DNA from: a virus
IMG/VR virus record: IMGVR_UViG_3300031707_004158
Span: 1-46,027 of that record
Reading direction: 5' to 3' (one strand)
DNA: 46,027 nt
This document shows, piece after piece, positions 20,269-29,299 of this stretch (its first letter is position 1; every line of letters starts with the position of its first letter). The notes beneath the pieces are model-generated. The model was given only the letters and a program-made list of their open reading frames with translations. It searched no databases and was not told where the DNA came from. Position numbers and translations under genes: made by a program.

Positions 20269-22137
20269 CTACCACCCGCTCCTTTTAGCCATGCCGTACC
20301 TCGTCCTGAGCAGATCATACCAGTCCGCCCACTCCTTGATCTTGGGCCGCATGTGGTTATATATGATCAAATCGGCATAAGACCCTTTTGCGCTGTCATA
20401 ACCATCAAAGCCATCCGAGTCGTGAGCCCCAGCGACGATGTATTTTAAGTCAGTCACCGGGAGGACAAAGGTGTTTTGAAACGCATGCAAGACTCCGTCA
20501 TCCGTCACGACACACAGATACTGCGCCAAAGGATAATCCGAACCCGCTCCATTCCCCGACGCGCAGAAATAAAACACCCATCTTTGATCCAGCAAATAGC
20601 TAAGATACACATTTTCCCAATAAACATTATTATAATAAATACATGAACGATATTCCTTCCCCGAATATCCCATACCGAGAAAGAAAGGGTTAAAGCCAGT
20701 GTAAAAAGTAGTCCGACAAACATTGAAAAGATTACAATGATAACTTCCTATGTAATACCCAGGCCATGTTGCACGGTAGAAAATTCCCCAGCCAGGCATA
20801 TTGTTGTCTTGGCCATGGAAGCTCATTGCTGCACCCAACTCCCCAAAGGCACAGTCACAATCCCCACCACTACTTGAGGCAAATCCTTCGAGCGTTTTCC
20901 AAAAACCAAGGTAGGGATTTAAAACATCTAAATCGGGGAATACACCTCCGCCCAAGCACCCGTTCTTTGCGCTGTTGCGGGCAATATCTCCTATCCCTTC
21001 ATCAAACTTGTACCACGCAAGGAGATATGCATCCAAAATTATTCTGTCAGAAATCTGAGAATATTGGATTATCACTTCATTAATCGTCTCGATCCAAGAC
21101 GGCCTTCTCAAGGTGGGTTCCTCCAGCATGTGCGACTCATCTACGGTTGGCAAATCGCCGAGCGTATAGTCTCCCCTGATCAATTTAAGATGAAACTTTC
21201 CATCGTTTCCATATTGAAGAATGGAGTCGATATGGGTATTGATCGTCTCGATGTAGGTCAATGCCGCCTGTTGATTGTCGAGAAGAAGACTAACTCCTAA
21301 TCCATCCAGATGCAGTTGATTGGCGACGGCGATGAAATCCGCATCGTAAAGCCATACCGTGGGAAGGCCCGCAAGCTGGCTTAAAATGTAATAAATCGCA
21401 TGGGCAGGATTGTAGTCGTATACCTGGATAACGTTCTTCGTAGAGAATCCCAGTACAGGAGACTTCCGGACGACAAAGACCATGGTGGGCATTCGGTTAT
21501 AAGTGTTCATGAAGCAATTATCGAAAAAAGCATAGCACAATCCCCTCAGCGGAGAGTTCAAAGTCGCATCCGACAAAAGCTCGCCTATCGTCGAATTCAC
21601 CGCATGGTCATCTGTTCCAAAATAAAGGATCATACTGCCCATGCCCGGTATAGCGATGGTTTCTTGGCCACCGGAGATGGGCCGGACGACTTCTCCCTCC
21701 CAGATCACCTTGTCGTCCTTGAAAATCGTATAGATAGTGTCGATGGGGCCAAGGCAGATTCCGAGAACCCAGGAGGCGTAATATTTGTACCCTACGAGCT
21801 GCTGCTGCGAACCGCTAATGCTTCCGCCAGATATCTCCACGTATTGGGGTTTAGCCTTCTGTTTTCCATAGGTCACAAGAAATCCGGTTATCTTGACCGT
21901 TCCCAGGGCATCTGCGATCGGCATCCCCACCGTGTTAGGTGTGAACTGAAAGGGTTGAGCCGGAACGCCAACGGACCGAATGTCAGGGGCCGTAGGGCTG
22001 ATGATGTTTCCCACCGTATAGCCGATAGCCGCACCGTATAGCGCACCCATGACGGCAGTAAGACCGGCATATGGCCCGAGGACGAACCCGATGGCTAAAC
22101 CTAGTATTCCACCCCCCCATTGCCCCGCAGTGCTCAT
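20269..22137 (-). CDS. Tail-tip J-like protein, N-terminal part, with LamG-like insertion
   Basis: 622 aa. Residues 5-50 are Gly/Ala-rich and membrane-active (GGILGLAIGFVLGPYAGLTA). Residues about 55-370 match the conserved N-terminal module of tail-tip proteins (VGMPIADALGTVKITGFLV; PTMVFVVRKSP). From about 370 a LamG/concanavalin-like lectin domain begins at LLAWYKFDEGIGDIARNSA and ends with ADLIIYNHM near 600, a typical LamG final strand. The gene overlaps the upstream peptidase (ATGA). The inserted domain probably binds a surface sugar of the host. Confidence 0.75.
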   Translation of the reverse strand: MSTAGQWGGGILGLAIGFVLGPYAGLTAVMGALYGAAIGYTVGNIISPTAPDIRSVGVPAQPFQFTPNTVGMPIADALGTVKITGFLVTYGKQKAKPQYVEISGGSISGSQQQLVGYKYYASWVLGICLGPIDTIYTIFKDDKVIWEGEVVRPISGGQETIAIPGMGSMILYFGTDDHAVNSTIGELLSDATLNSPLRGLCYAFFDNCFMNTYNRMPTMVFVVRKSPVLGFSTKNVIQVYDYNPAHAIYYILSQLAGLPTVWLYDADFIAVANQLHLDGLGVSLLLDNQQAALTYIETINTHIDSILQYGNDGKFHLKLIRGDYTLGDLPTVDESHMLEEPTLRRPSWIETINEVIIQYSQISDRIILDAYLLAWYKFDEGIGDIARNSAKNGCLGGGVFPDLDVLNPYLGFWKTLEGFASSSGGDCDCAFGELGAAMSFHGQDNNMPGWGIFYRATWPGYYIGSYHCNLFNVCRTTFYTGFNPFFLGMGYSGKEYRSCIYYNNVYWENVYLSYLLDQRWVFYFCASGNGAGSDYPLAQYLCVVTDDGVLHAFQNTFVLPVTDLKYIVAGAHDSDGFDGYDSAKGSYADLIIYNHMRPKIKEWADWYDLLRTRYGMAKRSGW

Positions 22138-22622
22138 CTCAGAATCCTATAGGCGAACTTCATCCGATTTAAAAAATAACGATCCTTGACATTCATTCTG
22201 CACACCCCTATGTTTTCCAGGGCCTGGTAGACATACCCGTCGAAAAAGAATCCGGCGTGAGAAGCCGCCTTTCCGAAATAGCTCACGATGATGTCGCCGT
22301 TCAGCAGCTCGCCCAGGCTGATCTTTTTCAGCAGCTCACCCAAGTCGATCTTTTCAACCTTGAGTTCTCTCTTCAGGCCTTCCGACACCAATTCCCTCGT
22401 GTTGTGAAGATGCCAGTCTCTTGGATAATCGGGAATCAAGTCCTTCCGCCATTTCAAAAGCCCAAGTTCCTCCGACACCCTTAAAACGAAATGAATACAG
22501 TCCGTACCAAGATGCTTCACACCGCAGCGGTGTCTCCAAGGAGTTGGAGGATCAAGCCATTCATCAAGAATGATCTTCAATCTTTTTTGGTTCTCCAAAT
22601 CATCGAAATAATATTCTGTCAT
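22134..22622 (-). CDS. NlpC/P60-type tail peptidase
   Basis: 162 aa from ATG 22622, which overlaps the stop of the hub gene (ATGA); the longer frame to 22709 only reads back into that gene. Catalytic Cys42 in GTDCIHF and His122 in ASHAGFFF fit the NlpC/P60 fold. The Cys is preceded by the usual aromatic/Gly pattern (CGVKHLG). Such tail-tip peptidases cut peptidoglycan at entry. The gene sits between the DUF2163-like and J-like genes, as in GTA-type modules. Confidence 0.85.
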   Translation of the reverse strand: MTEYYFDDLENQKRLKIILDEWLDPPTPWRHRCGVKHLGTDCIHFVLRVSEELGLLKWRKDLIPDYPRDWHLHNTRELVSEGLKRELKVEKIDLGELLKKISLGELLNGDIIVSYFGKAASHAGFFFDGYVYQALENIGVCRMNVKDRYFLNRMKFAYRILR

Positions 22623-23485
22623 GGCAGCACGATTGCCGGGTTCTCCTTCGGTATGAAGGGGAACCCAAGAAAATGCTCGATGTTGTTCGTCAAAAACTTG
22701 TCCCTGCACGTCTCCGCTCTTCTGTCGCAGCCAGGATAAGCATCGACCGAATCGTCATCTTCCAGGTCCGTCATCATGTAAGCCATCGTAATGGTGTCTC
22801 CTGCATGAGCAATGATAGTTCTCTTTTCTGTTCCGGGAGACTTCGGAGGAAGTCGCTCGTATTCGACCGATCCGCCGATAAAGTATCCATTGGGGAATGT
22901 CGCAAAATCAGCAGCGGTAAGCTGCGTCAGGGTCGTATCTAGGGTCACTATTGTCGTGACCTTATAGGTAGGAGACTTCACCAGTTTACATCCATCGTCA
23001 AAAAGCCTATGGTTGCAGTTGATCTGATACCGAAAGACTGGGACAGGCATGTTCAAAAACTTCTCGAAGCCAACGCACTGGATCTCAGCCGCTACACCCT
23101 TGAACGAAACGCTTTTTATCTGTCCAAGGAACACCACGCTTGGTTCGAGAGGAACTTGGTCCCGGTGTAGCCTCATAATCGACACCCAGATTATCTCGAT
23201 GGGGTTGATGGCGATGTATTTCAGGACTGGATTCTCCACATATCCCGCTTGGATAGCGCACTCCGTCGCCTCTAATTGGCTATTATATTTCACCATGCTT
23301 CTTTGCAGCGTGGCCGGAATATAAGGTTTTCTGTCCTCCATAGGTCCGTCTGACGGATAAGTCAACTCCGCATCTCCACTCGTATAGTACCAATGCTCTC
23401 CCCCCTCCGTCCAAATGTGGTACAGTTCAACCGGCTTGATCTTGCCCGCCGTTTCCGCATCGATATAATCCTGGGTTATGGTCAT
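22619..23485 (-). CDS. Tail hub protein, DUF2163/phage_BR0599 family
   Basis: 288 aa. The C-terminal signature PGCDRRAETCRDKF followed by NNIEHFLGFPFIP is characteristic of this family. Four conserved cysteines, Cys157, Cys166, Cys253 and Cys260, match the set that binds a 4Fe-4S cluster in lambda gpL and GTA hub proteins. The protein forms the tail-tip ring around the tape measure exit. It overlaps both neighbours by four bases (ATGA), showing a coupled assembly operon. Confidence 0.88.
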   Translation of the reverse strand: MTITQDYIDAETAGKIKPVELYHIWTEGGEHWYYTSGDAELTYPSDGPMEDRKPYIPATLQRSMVKYNSQLEATECAIQAGYVENPVLKYIAINPIEIIWVSIMRLHRDQVPLEPSVVFLGQIKSVSFKGVAAEIQCVGFEKFLNMPVPVFRYQINCNHRLFDDGCKLVKSPTYKVTTIVTLDTTLTQLTAADFATFPNGYFIGGSVEYERLPPKSPGTEKRTIIAHAGDTITMAYMMTDLEDDDSVDAYPGCDRRAETCRDKFLTNNIEHFLGFPFIPKENPAIVLP

Positions 23486-24666
23486 GACGGCCTTTCCCCC
23501 AGGAGAGTCCGAAACGAAAGGCTCATCCTTGCCACCTCCGGCGTCAAGTATTCGACCTCGATTTCATCTTGGCCGAAGCGACAAAAAAGAAGAAAGCATA
23601 CCAAAAGCCGTTTTATGGAAGATTTCGGACAATCTCTCCCAACAACGTCGTCGAGATTTATTCGGGTATCGGAGGGAGCGGCGACGATGTCGTTCCACAC
23701 ATATGTATCGTCGGGCCAAATTGTGATTATCGACTTCCCCATCTCGTTTCCAAACCAATACAACGGGTAATTGATCGAGTCTATGTGGAGATGATCATCA
23801 GAGGCGAGAAAGCCCTCCGTCAGATGTATGTCCTCCTGCCAGGAAGGAAGCCAGAATCCATCCAGACGGCCCATTCTGGAATCGAAGAAATCGATGTGCT
23901 TTTGTATCTCCGATTTTTTGTAAGCGAGGTACTCATATTTTAAAGGAAACATCGTCTCGGTATAATGCGACAGCGGAGTCGTCTTTCCCAAAAAACCGAG
24001 CAAGTTATAAGGGTGATCGAATCCATCGTCGATGCCCACCCAATTCGGCTTTATGTTGAAGATGGGCACGCCCTTATATGCATCGAAGCCAGCCGCAGTC
24101 CCTATCTTTCTCGTGATTGTGCCGTCGAATTCCTCCGACGCCTCTATGTCGATTTGCCCGATTGCGGAATTGAGCATCTTCAGGGTCTGAGTCGGTGCGA
24201 TTCTTGTTTGCAGGAGAGGATACACGGAAGTTCCTGTGGGCCACGTGTGGCTGAGATCATTATGCAACGTTATGCGGGTCTCCGTAAGATCGTCTATTTT
24301 CCACGTCTCCATAAGGCTTCGAGAGCCGACCATTGCCATTCCGCCAATCTCAAAGTTCCGATACAAAGTCGATCCGACATCAAGAATCTTTTGTCCGGAG
24401 GCTGCTACAACAACCAACTCTGTTTCGTCTTGCCAGAATGGAATTCCCCAAACTCCATAAAGATTCTTGTAAAGATTCCCCTTGAATAAGGAGCTCTCTT
24501 GTGCATTCAAGGTAAGCATCGAAAAAAGGAGCGACCGACGAGGCCACGTAAAAAGGGAACTCCTCTGCTCACCCCCCCGAAGATTGCCTCCGATAGTGGT
24601 TCTCCATCCCCTCTTGTATTTCACCGATTCCGCCCAATTGGGAATCATGAGGGATTCTTCTGACAT
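23482..24666 (-). CDS. Distal tail-like protein
   Basis: 394 aa, ATG 24666 with AAGGAGC. The first 130 residues look like a beta-sandwich (RGWRTTIGGNLRGGEQRSS, with Trp/Arg-rich strands). The C-terminal third contains SRMGRLDGFWLPSWQEDI, a pattern found in distal-tail or DUF2460-type proteins after the tape measure gene. Gene position (directly after the tape measure, before the hub) is the standard place for a Dit-like ring. No enzymatic motif is seen. Confidence 0.75.
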   Translation of the reverse strand: MSEESLMIPNWAESVKYKRGWRTTIGGNLRGGEQRSSLFTWPRRSLLFSMLTLNAQESSLFKGNLYKNLYGVWGIPFWQDETELVVVAASGQKILDVGSTLYRNFEIGGMAMVGSRSLMETWKIDDLTETRITLHNDLSHTWPTGTSVYPLLQTRIAPTQTLKMLNSAIGQIDIEASEEFDGTITRKIGTAAGFDAYKGVPIFNIKPNWVGIDDGFDHPYNLLGFLGKTTPLSHYTETMFPLKYEYLAYKKSEIQKHIDFFDSRMGRLDGFWLPSWQEDIHLTEGFLASDDHLHIDSINYPLYWFGNEMGKSIITIWPDDTYVWNDIVAAPSDTRINLDDVVGRDCPKSSIKRLLVCFLLFCRFGQDEIEVEYLTPEVARMSLSFRTLLGERPS

Positions 24667-24678
24667 TTCAAACGCTCC

Positions 24679-27423
24679 TTATTGAAGAATCTTTTTGACC
24701 ACCATCGCCCTTGAACTTAAAACGTTTAATATCGCATTCTGACCTCCGGCGGAAGCCAGATACCGATCCAGTTCCCTCGGATCGACCACGTTGATGATAC
24801 TCAAAGCGGTTCTTTGATCGATGGACGGCGAAATATTCGAGACTAAACCCCCGGAGGCAAAAGCCAAAGAAGGCTGCGATCTTGATGACAACCCGATCAG
24901 TTTCGATATGTCCAAGAGACCTTCGTTGATCATCGACATGAATCCCGGGCCATATTTCCTTACGGCAGATTCTTGTATCACGTATTCTCCAGCAGTGGCT
25001 CGGATGGGTACGACATCCTTACCAGATGGGCCGGTTACGGCTCCTCCATGCTGTAATACACTGATGATGCCGGCCTCGCCTATGAAGCTTCCCACTGTAG
25101 TCGTTGTACCTCCACCACCTCCTACTAAACCAAGAAGCGCACTCAACCAGCTTCCACCTCCGCCTCCCCCTGCCGTCCCGTATCCCAGGGATTTGAGAAT
25201 CTCCATCTTGAGAATGAGCATCCCTATGTCGACAAGCATGTTCATGACGTTCTTCGCCATGTCGTCGGCAAATTTCTTGAAGGCATCCTTCGCCGACATC
25301 GTCCCGCTGGTGAGATTATCGAAGAAGGACTTGATCGGATTGGTGACTGCGTTTAGAAAATCATTCACTGCATTCTTTCCCATCTGAAACGCCGTCGGCA
25401 GTTGCTCCCCAACCTCCTTTACCCCCTTCTCCCATCCCTGGATGAATGTACCCGTTCTCTCCTGTGACTGTAAAAACAAGTCATTTACCTTTCCCTGGGA
25501 TTGGGCGATCTGAGTTAGAAAGTCGCTATATTTCTTTGGGTCGGTAATTTGGTCCACCAGGACGAGCCTCTCTTTTAGCTTAGCCTGGAGGTCTACCTCA
25601 AGACTGATCTGCTCGTTTATGGCCTCAACAGGCCCCATGGTCAACTCCTTGCGGGCCATGTCGATCATTATCTTTCTTCTGTCCTGCAATCCGTTGAAAA
25701 TATCCAAATTAAGATCAGCCAGCTTTTGGATGTCGTTGTATCGATCCCTCTCTATCCCCAGAAGATCCTTTTCAAGCTTGGCGGTTTTCTCCACAATCTG
25801 GGCGTAGAGGTCGCCCTCCTTGGCTATGTCACCCCTGGCGTCAAGCTCCTGCTGAAGGTTCTGGATTTCCGTCGTCCCGATAGCAACAACAATATCCCTT
25901 CTCTTGGCGTAATAAAGCTCTACCGTTATCCGGTTGCGCTCGAAAAGGTCCTGCAACCTATCGAGATAGGACTGCTGGATCGATATCTCCTCTTTCGTTG
26001 AAGCCGCCGCAAGTGCAAGAGTGCGTTCCTTCTCTTTTGTGACCCGATCCAGATTGATCTTGTCGACCTCTGCATTATATTTCCCCTCGGCCACCAATTC
26101 CGCCTGCCTGATCTTCTCTTTGATGGCCGGTATCTCCCTTATCTTCTTGTCTGAGATCGCTGCCGCTACCTCGGCATTCTCCTGGGCCTTTAAGGATGCC
26201 AGGGTGTTTTTAAGCTCCATTTCGGCCTTGTCACGTTGGAACTTCTGGTCGATCTCAAAGGTATCTTTGGCGGCCAACATGGCTTCCTTTAGTGCTTGAC
26301 TATGCTGGGCTTCGAGCCCGAGCATTTGGATCTGACCGGTGGCATCAACCCTGGCCTTTTCGGCATCGAGGCGGAGCTTCGTCAGAGCCTTTTGGAGCTT
26401 GTCCTGATCGCTAATCTGCCTATCAATCCCTGCCTTTCCTTCCTCGATAGCAAAGACAGCTTTGGTAGGGGTAGCACCTGTAGATGCCACTTTAGCCACA
26501 ATCGGCGGAGCTTTTGATACCAAACCAAAGAATTCCCCGATTGTCGTAGTTATGCCCTTCATTGTGGACCAAGTGGATTCCAATATCATCTGCCATGAAA
26601 CAACCAGTCCCACCTGCTTTTCCATCCCACTCAGAAATAGGGGTAAGGCGTCTACAACAAATGTCCCAATTAATTCTTTCCCCTCTTTATATGTCGAAGC
26701 CAATTTTTGCATTTTTTCGTAATTATTGGGGATGGTGACATCGCCGAGAAATTGCATCCTGGTCTGAGTTTGTCTTAGAATCTCCTGGACCATCGCCGAT
26801 TGTTTGCCGAATTCAGTAATCATATCCACATCTATTTTCATCTTATCGGCATATCGCTCGAAGACCTTCTCCATCTCCATCGGGAAAGCCTGTTTTAGCA
26901 GACCTCTTGCCGCGAAGGTCAGGACGGCCCTTGTGATAAGCTCCATCGCTTCCTCAACGCCAATCCCCATGAGCCTCGCCCCGACCCTTGCCGACTCGAA
27001 TAATCTGACGATATCGCCCGCAGGTATACCGGCGACAAGAAGTTTGTTGGCCACGAGCATAATATCCGTGCTGTCCTCATATACACCGGAGATCTGCTTG
27101 ATGTCGGCAATCAGCTTTTTCCCATCGACCCCGATTGATTTAGTGACATATCCAAACGATTCTGCAATCGCCTCTGCTTTTGCACCAAGTTCCGCCCATT
27201 GAAATGCCTTCGATATCCCCGCATAAGCGGCATAGGCCGCTGCAGTGAGGGCGACCCACTCGGTCTTTAACATTCCGAGCGTCCCCTTCATCGATTCGAC
27301 GTGGGTCTTGGTCTGGTCGGCGGTCTCCTTGGTGGCCTTCTGCACATCCGCAAGCTGCTTCTTGACCTCTCCAACTTCTCCTATGATCCTGATTATTAGC
27401 CTGGCTATTTCTTGATCAGCCAT
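24679..27423 (-). CDS. Tail tape measure protein
   Basis: 914 aa, the longest gene. The N-terminus is a coiled coil (RIIGEVGEVKKQLADVQKAT), followed by a long alpha-helical body with several coiled-coil stretches (about 330-650). A Gly-rich hydrophobic part lies near 770-800. The conserved C-terminal motif HGGAVTGPSGKD and VIQESAVRKYGPGFM is typical of tape measure proteins in Gram-negative siphophages. At roughly 0.15 nm per residue it predicts a tail of about 135 nm. It follows the frameshifted chaperone genes as expected. Confidence 0.95.
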   Translation of the reverse strand: MADQEIARLIIRIIGEVGEVKKQLADVQKATKETADQTKTHVESMKGTLGMLKTEWVALTAAAYAAYAGISKAFQWAELGAKAEAIAESFGYVTKSIGVDGKKLIADIKQISGVYEDSTDIMLVANKLLVAGIPAGDIVRLFESARVGARLMGIGVEEAMELITRAVLTFAARGLLKQAFPMEMEKVFERYADKMKIDVDMITEFGKQSAMVQEILRQTQTRMQFLGDVTIPNNYEKMQKLASTYKEGKELIGTFVVDALPLFLSGMEKQVGLVVSWQMILESTWSTMKGITTTIGEFFGLVSKAPPIVAKVASTGATPTKAVFAIEEGKAGIDRQISDQDKLQKALTKLRLDAEKARVDATGQIQMLGLEAQHSQALKEAMLAAKDTFEIDQKFQRDKAEMELKNTLASLKAQENAEVAAAISDKKIREIPAIKEKIRQAELVAEGKYNAEVDKINLDRVTKEKERTLALAAASTKEEISIQQSYLDRLQDLFERNRITVELYYAKRRDIVVAIGTTEIQNLQQELDARGDIAKEGDLYAQIVEKTAKLEKDLLGIERDRYNDIQKLADLNLDIFNGLQDRRKIMIDMARKELTMGPVEAINEQISLEVDLQAKLKERLVLVDQITDPKKYSDFLTQIAQSQGKVNDLFLQSQERTGTFIQGWEKGVKEVGEQLPTAFQMGKNAVNDFLNAVTNPIKSFFDNLTSGTMSAKDAFKKFADDMAKNVMNMLVDIGMLILKMEILKSLGYGTAGGGGGGSWLSALLGLVGGGGGTTTTVGSFIGEAGIISVLQHGGAVTGPSGKDVVPIRATAGEYVIQESAVRKYGPGFMSMINEGLLDISKLIGLSSRSQPSLAFASGGLVSNISPSIDQRTALSIINVVDPRELDRYLASAGGQNAILNVLSSRAMVVKKILQ

Positions 27424-27424
27424 G

Positions 27425-27766
27425 TCACTTCCTCTTCTTCTTAGACCATTCCTTGAGCATCTTCATCTGCTCCTTCGACGAAGGTTCCACACCCGTTCCA
27501 GGTTCCCTTATCAAATAATCCACGTATTCCTTCCACATTCTTTTGTCTGCTCCAAAGGCCCTGTTCACGGCGACGGCAAGATCGAGCAATTCCCTCTTTC
27601 TCCGCCTCTCTGCGACCCTGACGAAAAGCTCAACCTGATCCATTGTGAGCCGGTCAAGTATGTCATCGGGTTCCCCGTATCCCCTGAAAACAAGCAGATC
27701 GACGGCCTCGCTTAGCGGGTCTCTTATGCCGCCAGGCTTCTCATCTCCCGTGCGAGGCCAGACAAG
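27425..27766 (-). CDS. Tail chaperone T extension, read by -1 frameshift
   Basis: In the -1 frame from 27766 to the TGA at 27425-27427, 113 codons are open without a stop: LVWPRTGDEKPGGIRDPLSE, then AVDLLVFRG, and DRLTMDQVELFVRVAERR. The last part contains an internal ATG (27643), but no ribosome site precedes it. Fused to the first 122 codons of the G gene, this yields a 235-aa GT protein. Such minor products recruit tail-tube protein to the tape measure. Confidence 0.85.
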   Translation of the reverse strand, partial: LVWPRTGDEKPGGIRDPLSEAVDLLVFRGYGEPDDILDRLTMDQVELFVRVAERRRKRELLDLAVAVNRAFGADKRMWKEYVDYLIREPGTGVEPSSKEQMKMLKEWSKKKRK

Positions 27767-28131
27767 TTTTTTATTCGGCCCATATTTTGAAGGATGATGA
27801 GCAAGGCCACCTTCAGCGTCTTGTCAAACTCCCAATCCAAGACAGTGTCCAACTCGTCTCCTGTCGTCCTTACCACAAGCTCGGGGATGATGGGAAAAAC
27901 GAGTCCGAGAAGATCAAGAATCTCATCTATTTTTTCGTCCGGCTTATCGAAAAGCTCTTTGAGGTAATCCTTCTTGATTCCCTTCTCCTTGAACTGGGTC
28001 TTCAATTCCCTGAACCAGGGTAGCAAGGCCGTGAACTGTCGGTACGTCCACGGCTTCAGTTTTACCCCTGAGACGGCAATCTCAGGGAACAGGACTTCCA
28101 TCTCGTCCTTTTTGGATTCCTCTTCACCCAT
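27724..28131 (-). CDS. Tail assembly chaperone (G-like)
   Basis: 135 aa, ATG 28131 with GGAGG 7 nt upstream. Acidic N-terminus, then an alpha-helical core (RQFTALLPWFRELKTQFKEK; LDLLGLVFPIIPELV). Position between the major tail protein and the tape measure, size and the frameshift site near its 3' end identify it as the G-type chaperone that coats the tape measure before tube polymerisation. Confidence 0.85.
   Translation of the reverse strand: MGEEESKKDEMEVLFPEIAVSGVKLKPWTYRQFTALLPWFRELKTQFKEKGIKKDYLKELFDKPDEKIDEILDLLGLVFPIIPELVVRTTGDELDTVLDWEFDKTLKVALLIILQNMGRIKNLSGLAREMRSLAA
27766..27772 (-). promoter_or_regulatory. Slippery heptamer A AAA AAC for -1 frameshifting
   Basis: In the zero frame of the G gene the codons ATA AAA AAC contain A AAA AAC, the canonical X XXY YYZ slippery sequence. 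Slipping back one base leads into the open frame of the T extension; without slipping, translation stops at 27724. GC-rich sequence follows within 15 nt and may give a stimulatory stem. Confidence 0.85.
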
Positions 28132-28149
28132 GCCACAACCTCCTATCTG

Positions 28150-28683
28150 TTATGACTCACCAAGCAGGGTATAGTCGAAGTACGGGGATTCAGGGTGATT
28201 TGCCGCATCGTTCAGACAGGTGAACTCGAATGCCATCGTACCCAGAGCGGTGTCGTCGATCAACCCCACGTCGCCAGTCGGTCTGAGTCTCACCTTCCAC
28301 GCCTGGAAGTGGTACTTCGGCCCCTGATCATTGGTCGGCCAGAGTTCAAGTTGTCCTTCAACCACCGCGGCCGTCATCCCATGAATTGAATAGCTTCCGA
28401 CTTCGCCGAAAAGTGCGATGCGAAGATTCTCCCTGTCGAACTCCTCAAGGGTAAACTTCCCGATGATCTTTTGGGAGACGGGGATGATGTCATCAAGCCT
28501 TTTTATGTTCTCCCGCGCCGTGTAGTGCTCGATCACCTCCTCGGTCGGGGTCAGGGCCATTGAGGGAACATTACCCAAATCCCTCAGTCCTGTCGGCAGT
28601 CCGTCGGCATCGAACCTGTCGAAGCTGACGATCCCCTTCCCGAGCCTCAGTAAACCCAAGTCGTGTGATTTTAGTTCTACCAT
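28150..28683 (-). CDS. Major tail protein
   Basis: 177 aa from ATG 28683 with AAGGAGG upstream; the longer frame to 28722 reads through the ribosome site. A beta-rich sandwich-like sequence (ELKSHDLGLLRLGKGIVSFD; GMTAAVVEGQLELWPTNDQG) with a conserved-looking C-terminal TLLGES. Position directly before the chaperones, and a dedicated strong ribosome site behind a terminator-like hairpin, fit the most abundant tail protein. Confidence 0.8.
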   Translation of the reverse strand: MVELKSHDLGLLRLGKGIVSFDRFDADGLPTGLRDLGNVPSMALTPTEEVIEHYTARENIKRLDDIIPVSQKIIGKFTLEEFDRENLRIALFGEVGSYSIHGMTAAVVEGQLELWPTNDQGPKYHFQAWKVRLRPTGDVGLIDDTALGTMAFEFTCLNDAANHPESPYFDYTLLGES

Positions 28684-28720
28684 TTTCTTGACCTCCTTTT
28701 TGATTTGGCCTACTTTGCCC

Positions 28721-28761
28721 AAAAGAAAAACCCGTCCCTCGCTCGTGCACGAGAAAACGGG
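28721..28761 (-). terminator. Terminator-like hairpin before the major tail protein gene
   Basis: On the minus strand a CCCGT/ACGGG stem (28757-28761 with 28731-28735) encloses a 12-bp palindrome CTCGTGCACGAG and is followed by TTTTTCTTTT. It lies after the neck genes and before the major tail gene, so it may attenuate upstream transcription or protect a separate tail transcript. Confidence 0.6.
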
Positions 28762-28782
28762 CTTTTCAATAACTTTGGGCTT

Positions 28783-28820
28783 ATCCCCAGTGACGTGGCC
28801 AACGTATGGGGATTTTTATT
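28783..28820 (+). terminator. Hairpin with T-tract reading on the plus strand
   Basis: ATCCCC (28783-28788) pairs with GGGGAT (28808-28813), followed by TTTTTATTT. As a terminator it would act on rightward transcripts, although no rightward gene is nearby. It lies back to back with the leftward hairpin at 28721-28761. Confidence 0.4.
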
Positions 28821-28858
28821 TAACTGCTAAATGATTCTTCTATATCCCCCTTCCCTTT

Positions 28859-29296
28859 CTAATAACTATATGGATTCCCGTAATTGTGCGCTATCATCAC
28901 CGCATATGTGGAGACCGCCATCCCCGCTCTGAACTCGTCGTCGTAATAGAGAATGTCGTCCCCCGTGCACTCAATCTTAACGCAAGGCTTGGTTCCCATA
29001 AGCGCCAAAAGCTTTACTTCTATATCCGCCTGCAAAGCCTCACCCACCACGTCAACACTATCCATGCCCGTCCTCTCTATCGATGTCTCCACCTGAAGAT
29101 CGAACTCAACAAATTGTACCCTATTGTCCCTCCTTTTCCGGGATGCGAAATAGGCGAACCTTATGAACGGAGCCTTGAAGTTATCTCTATCCGTGGGTAC
29201 GGTCGGTCTCCGCTGCACGTCATGACTCGATTCAATCACGGTCTTCAGAGCCGTCTCTACCATGTCCATGAATGCAGTCTTTGCGGGTTTTGCCAT
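28859..29296 (-). CDS. Tail terminator / neck protein
   Basis: 145 aa, taking ATG 29296 (GGAGGG 6 nt upstream) over TTG 29299. An alpha helix followed by strands (APFIRFAYFASRKRRDN; FVEFDLQVETSIERTG) resembles the gpU/minor-tail-protein fold. Gene order (after HK97 gp10-like, before the major tail protein) is that of the tail terminator. Confidence 0.7.
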   Translation of the reverse strand: MAKPAKTAFMDMVETALKTVIESSHDVQRRPTVPTDRDNFKAPFIRFAYFASRKRRDNRVQFVEFDLQVETSIERTGMDSVDVVGEALQADIEVKLLALMGTKPCVKIECTGDDILYYDDEFRAGMAVSTYAVMIAHNYGNPYSY

Positions 29297-29299
29297 CAA

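Noticed and set aside
18079-22137. Diversity-generating retroelement acting on the tail-tip genes
   Set aside because: No reverse transcriptase gene and no template/variable repeat pair were seen in the window.
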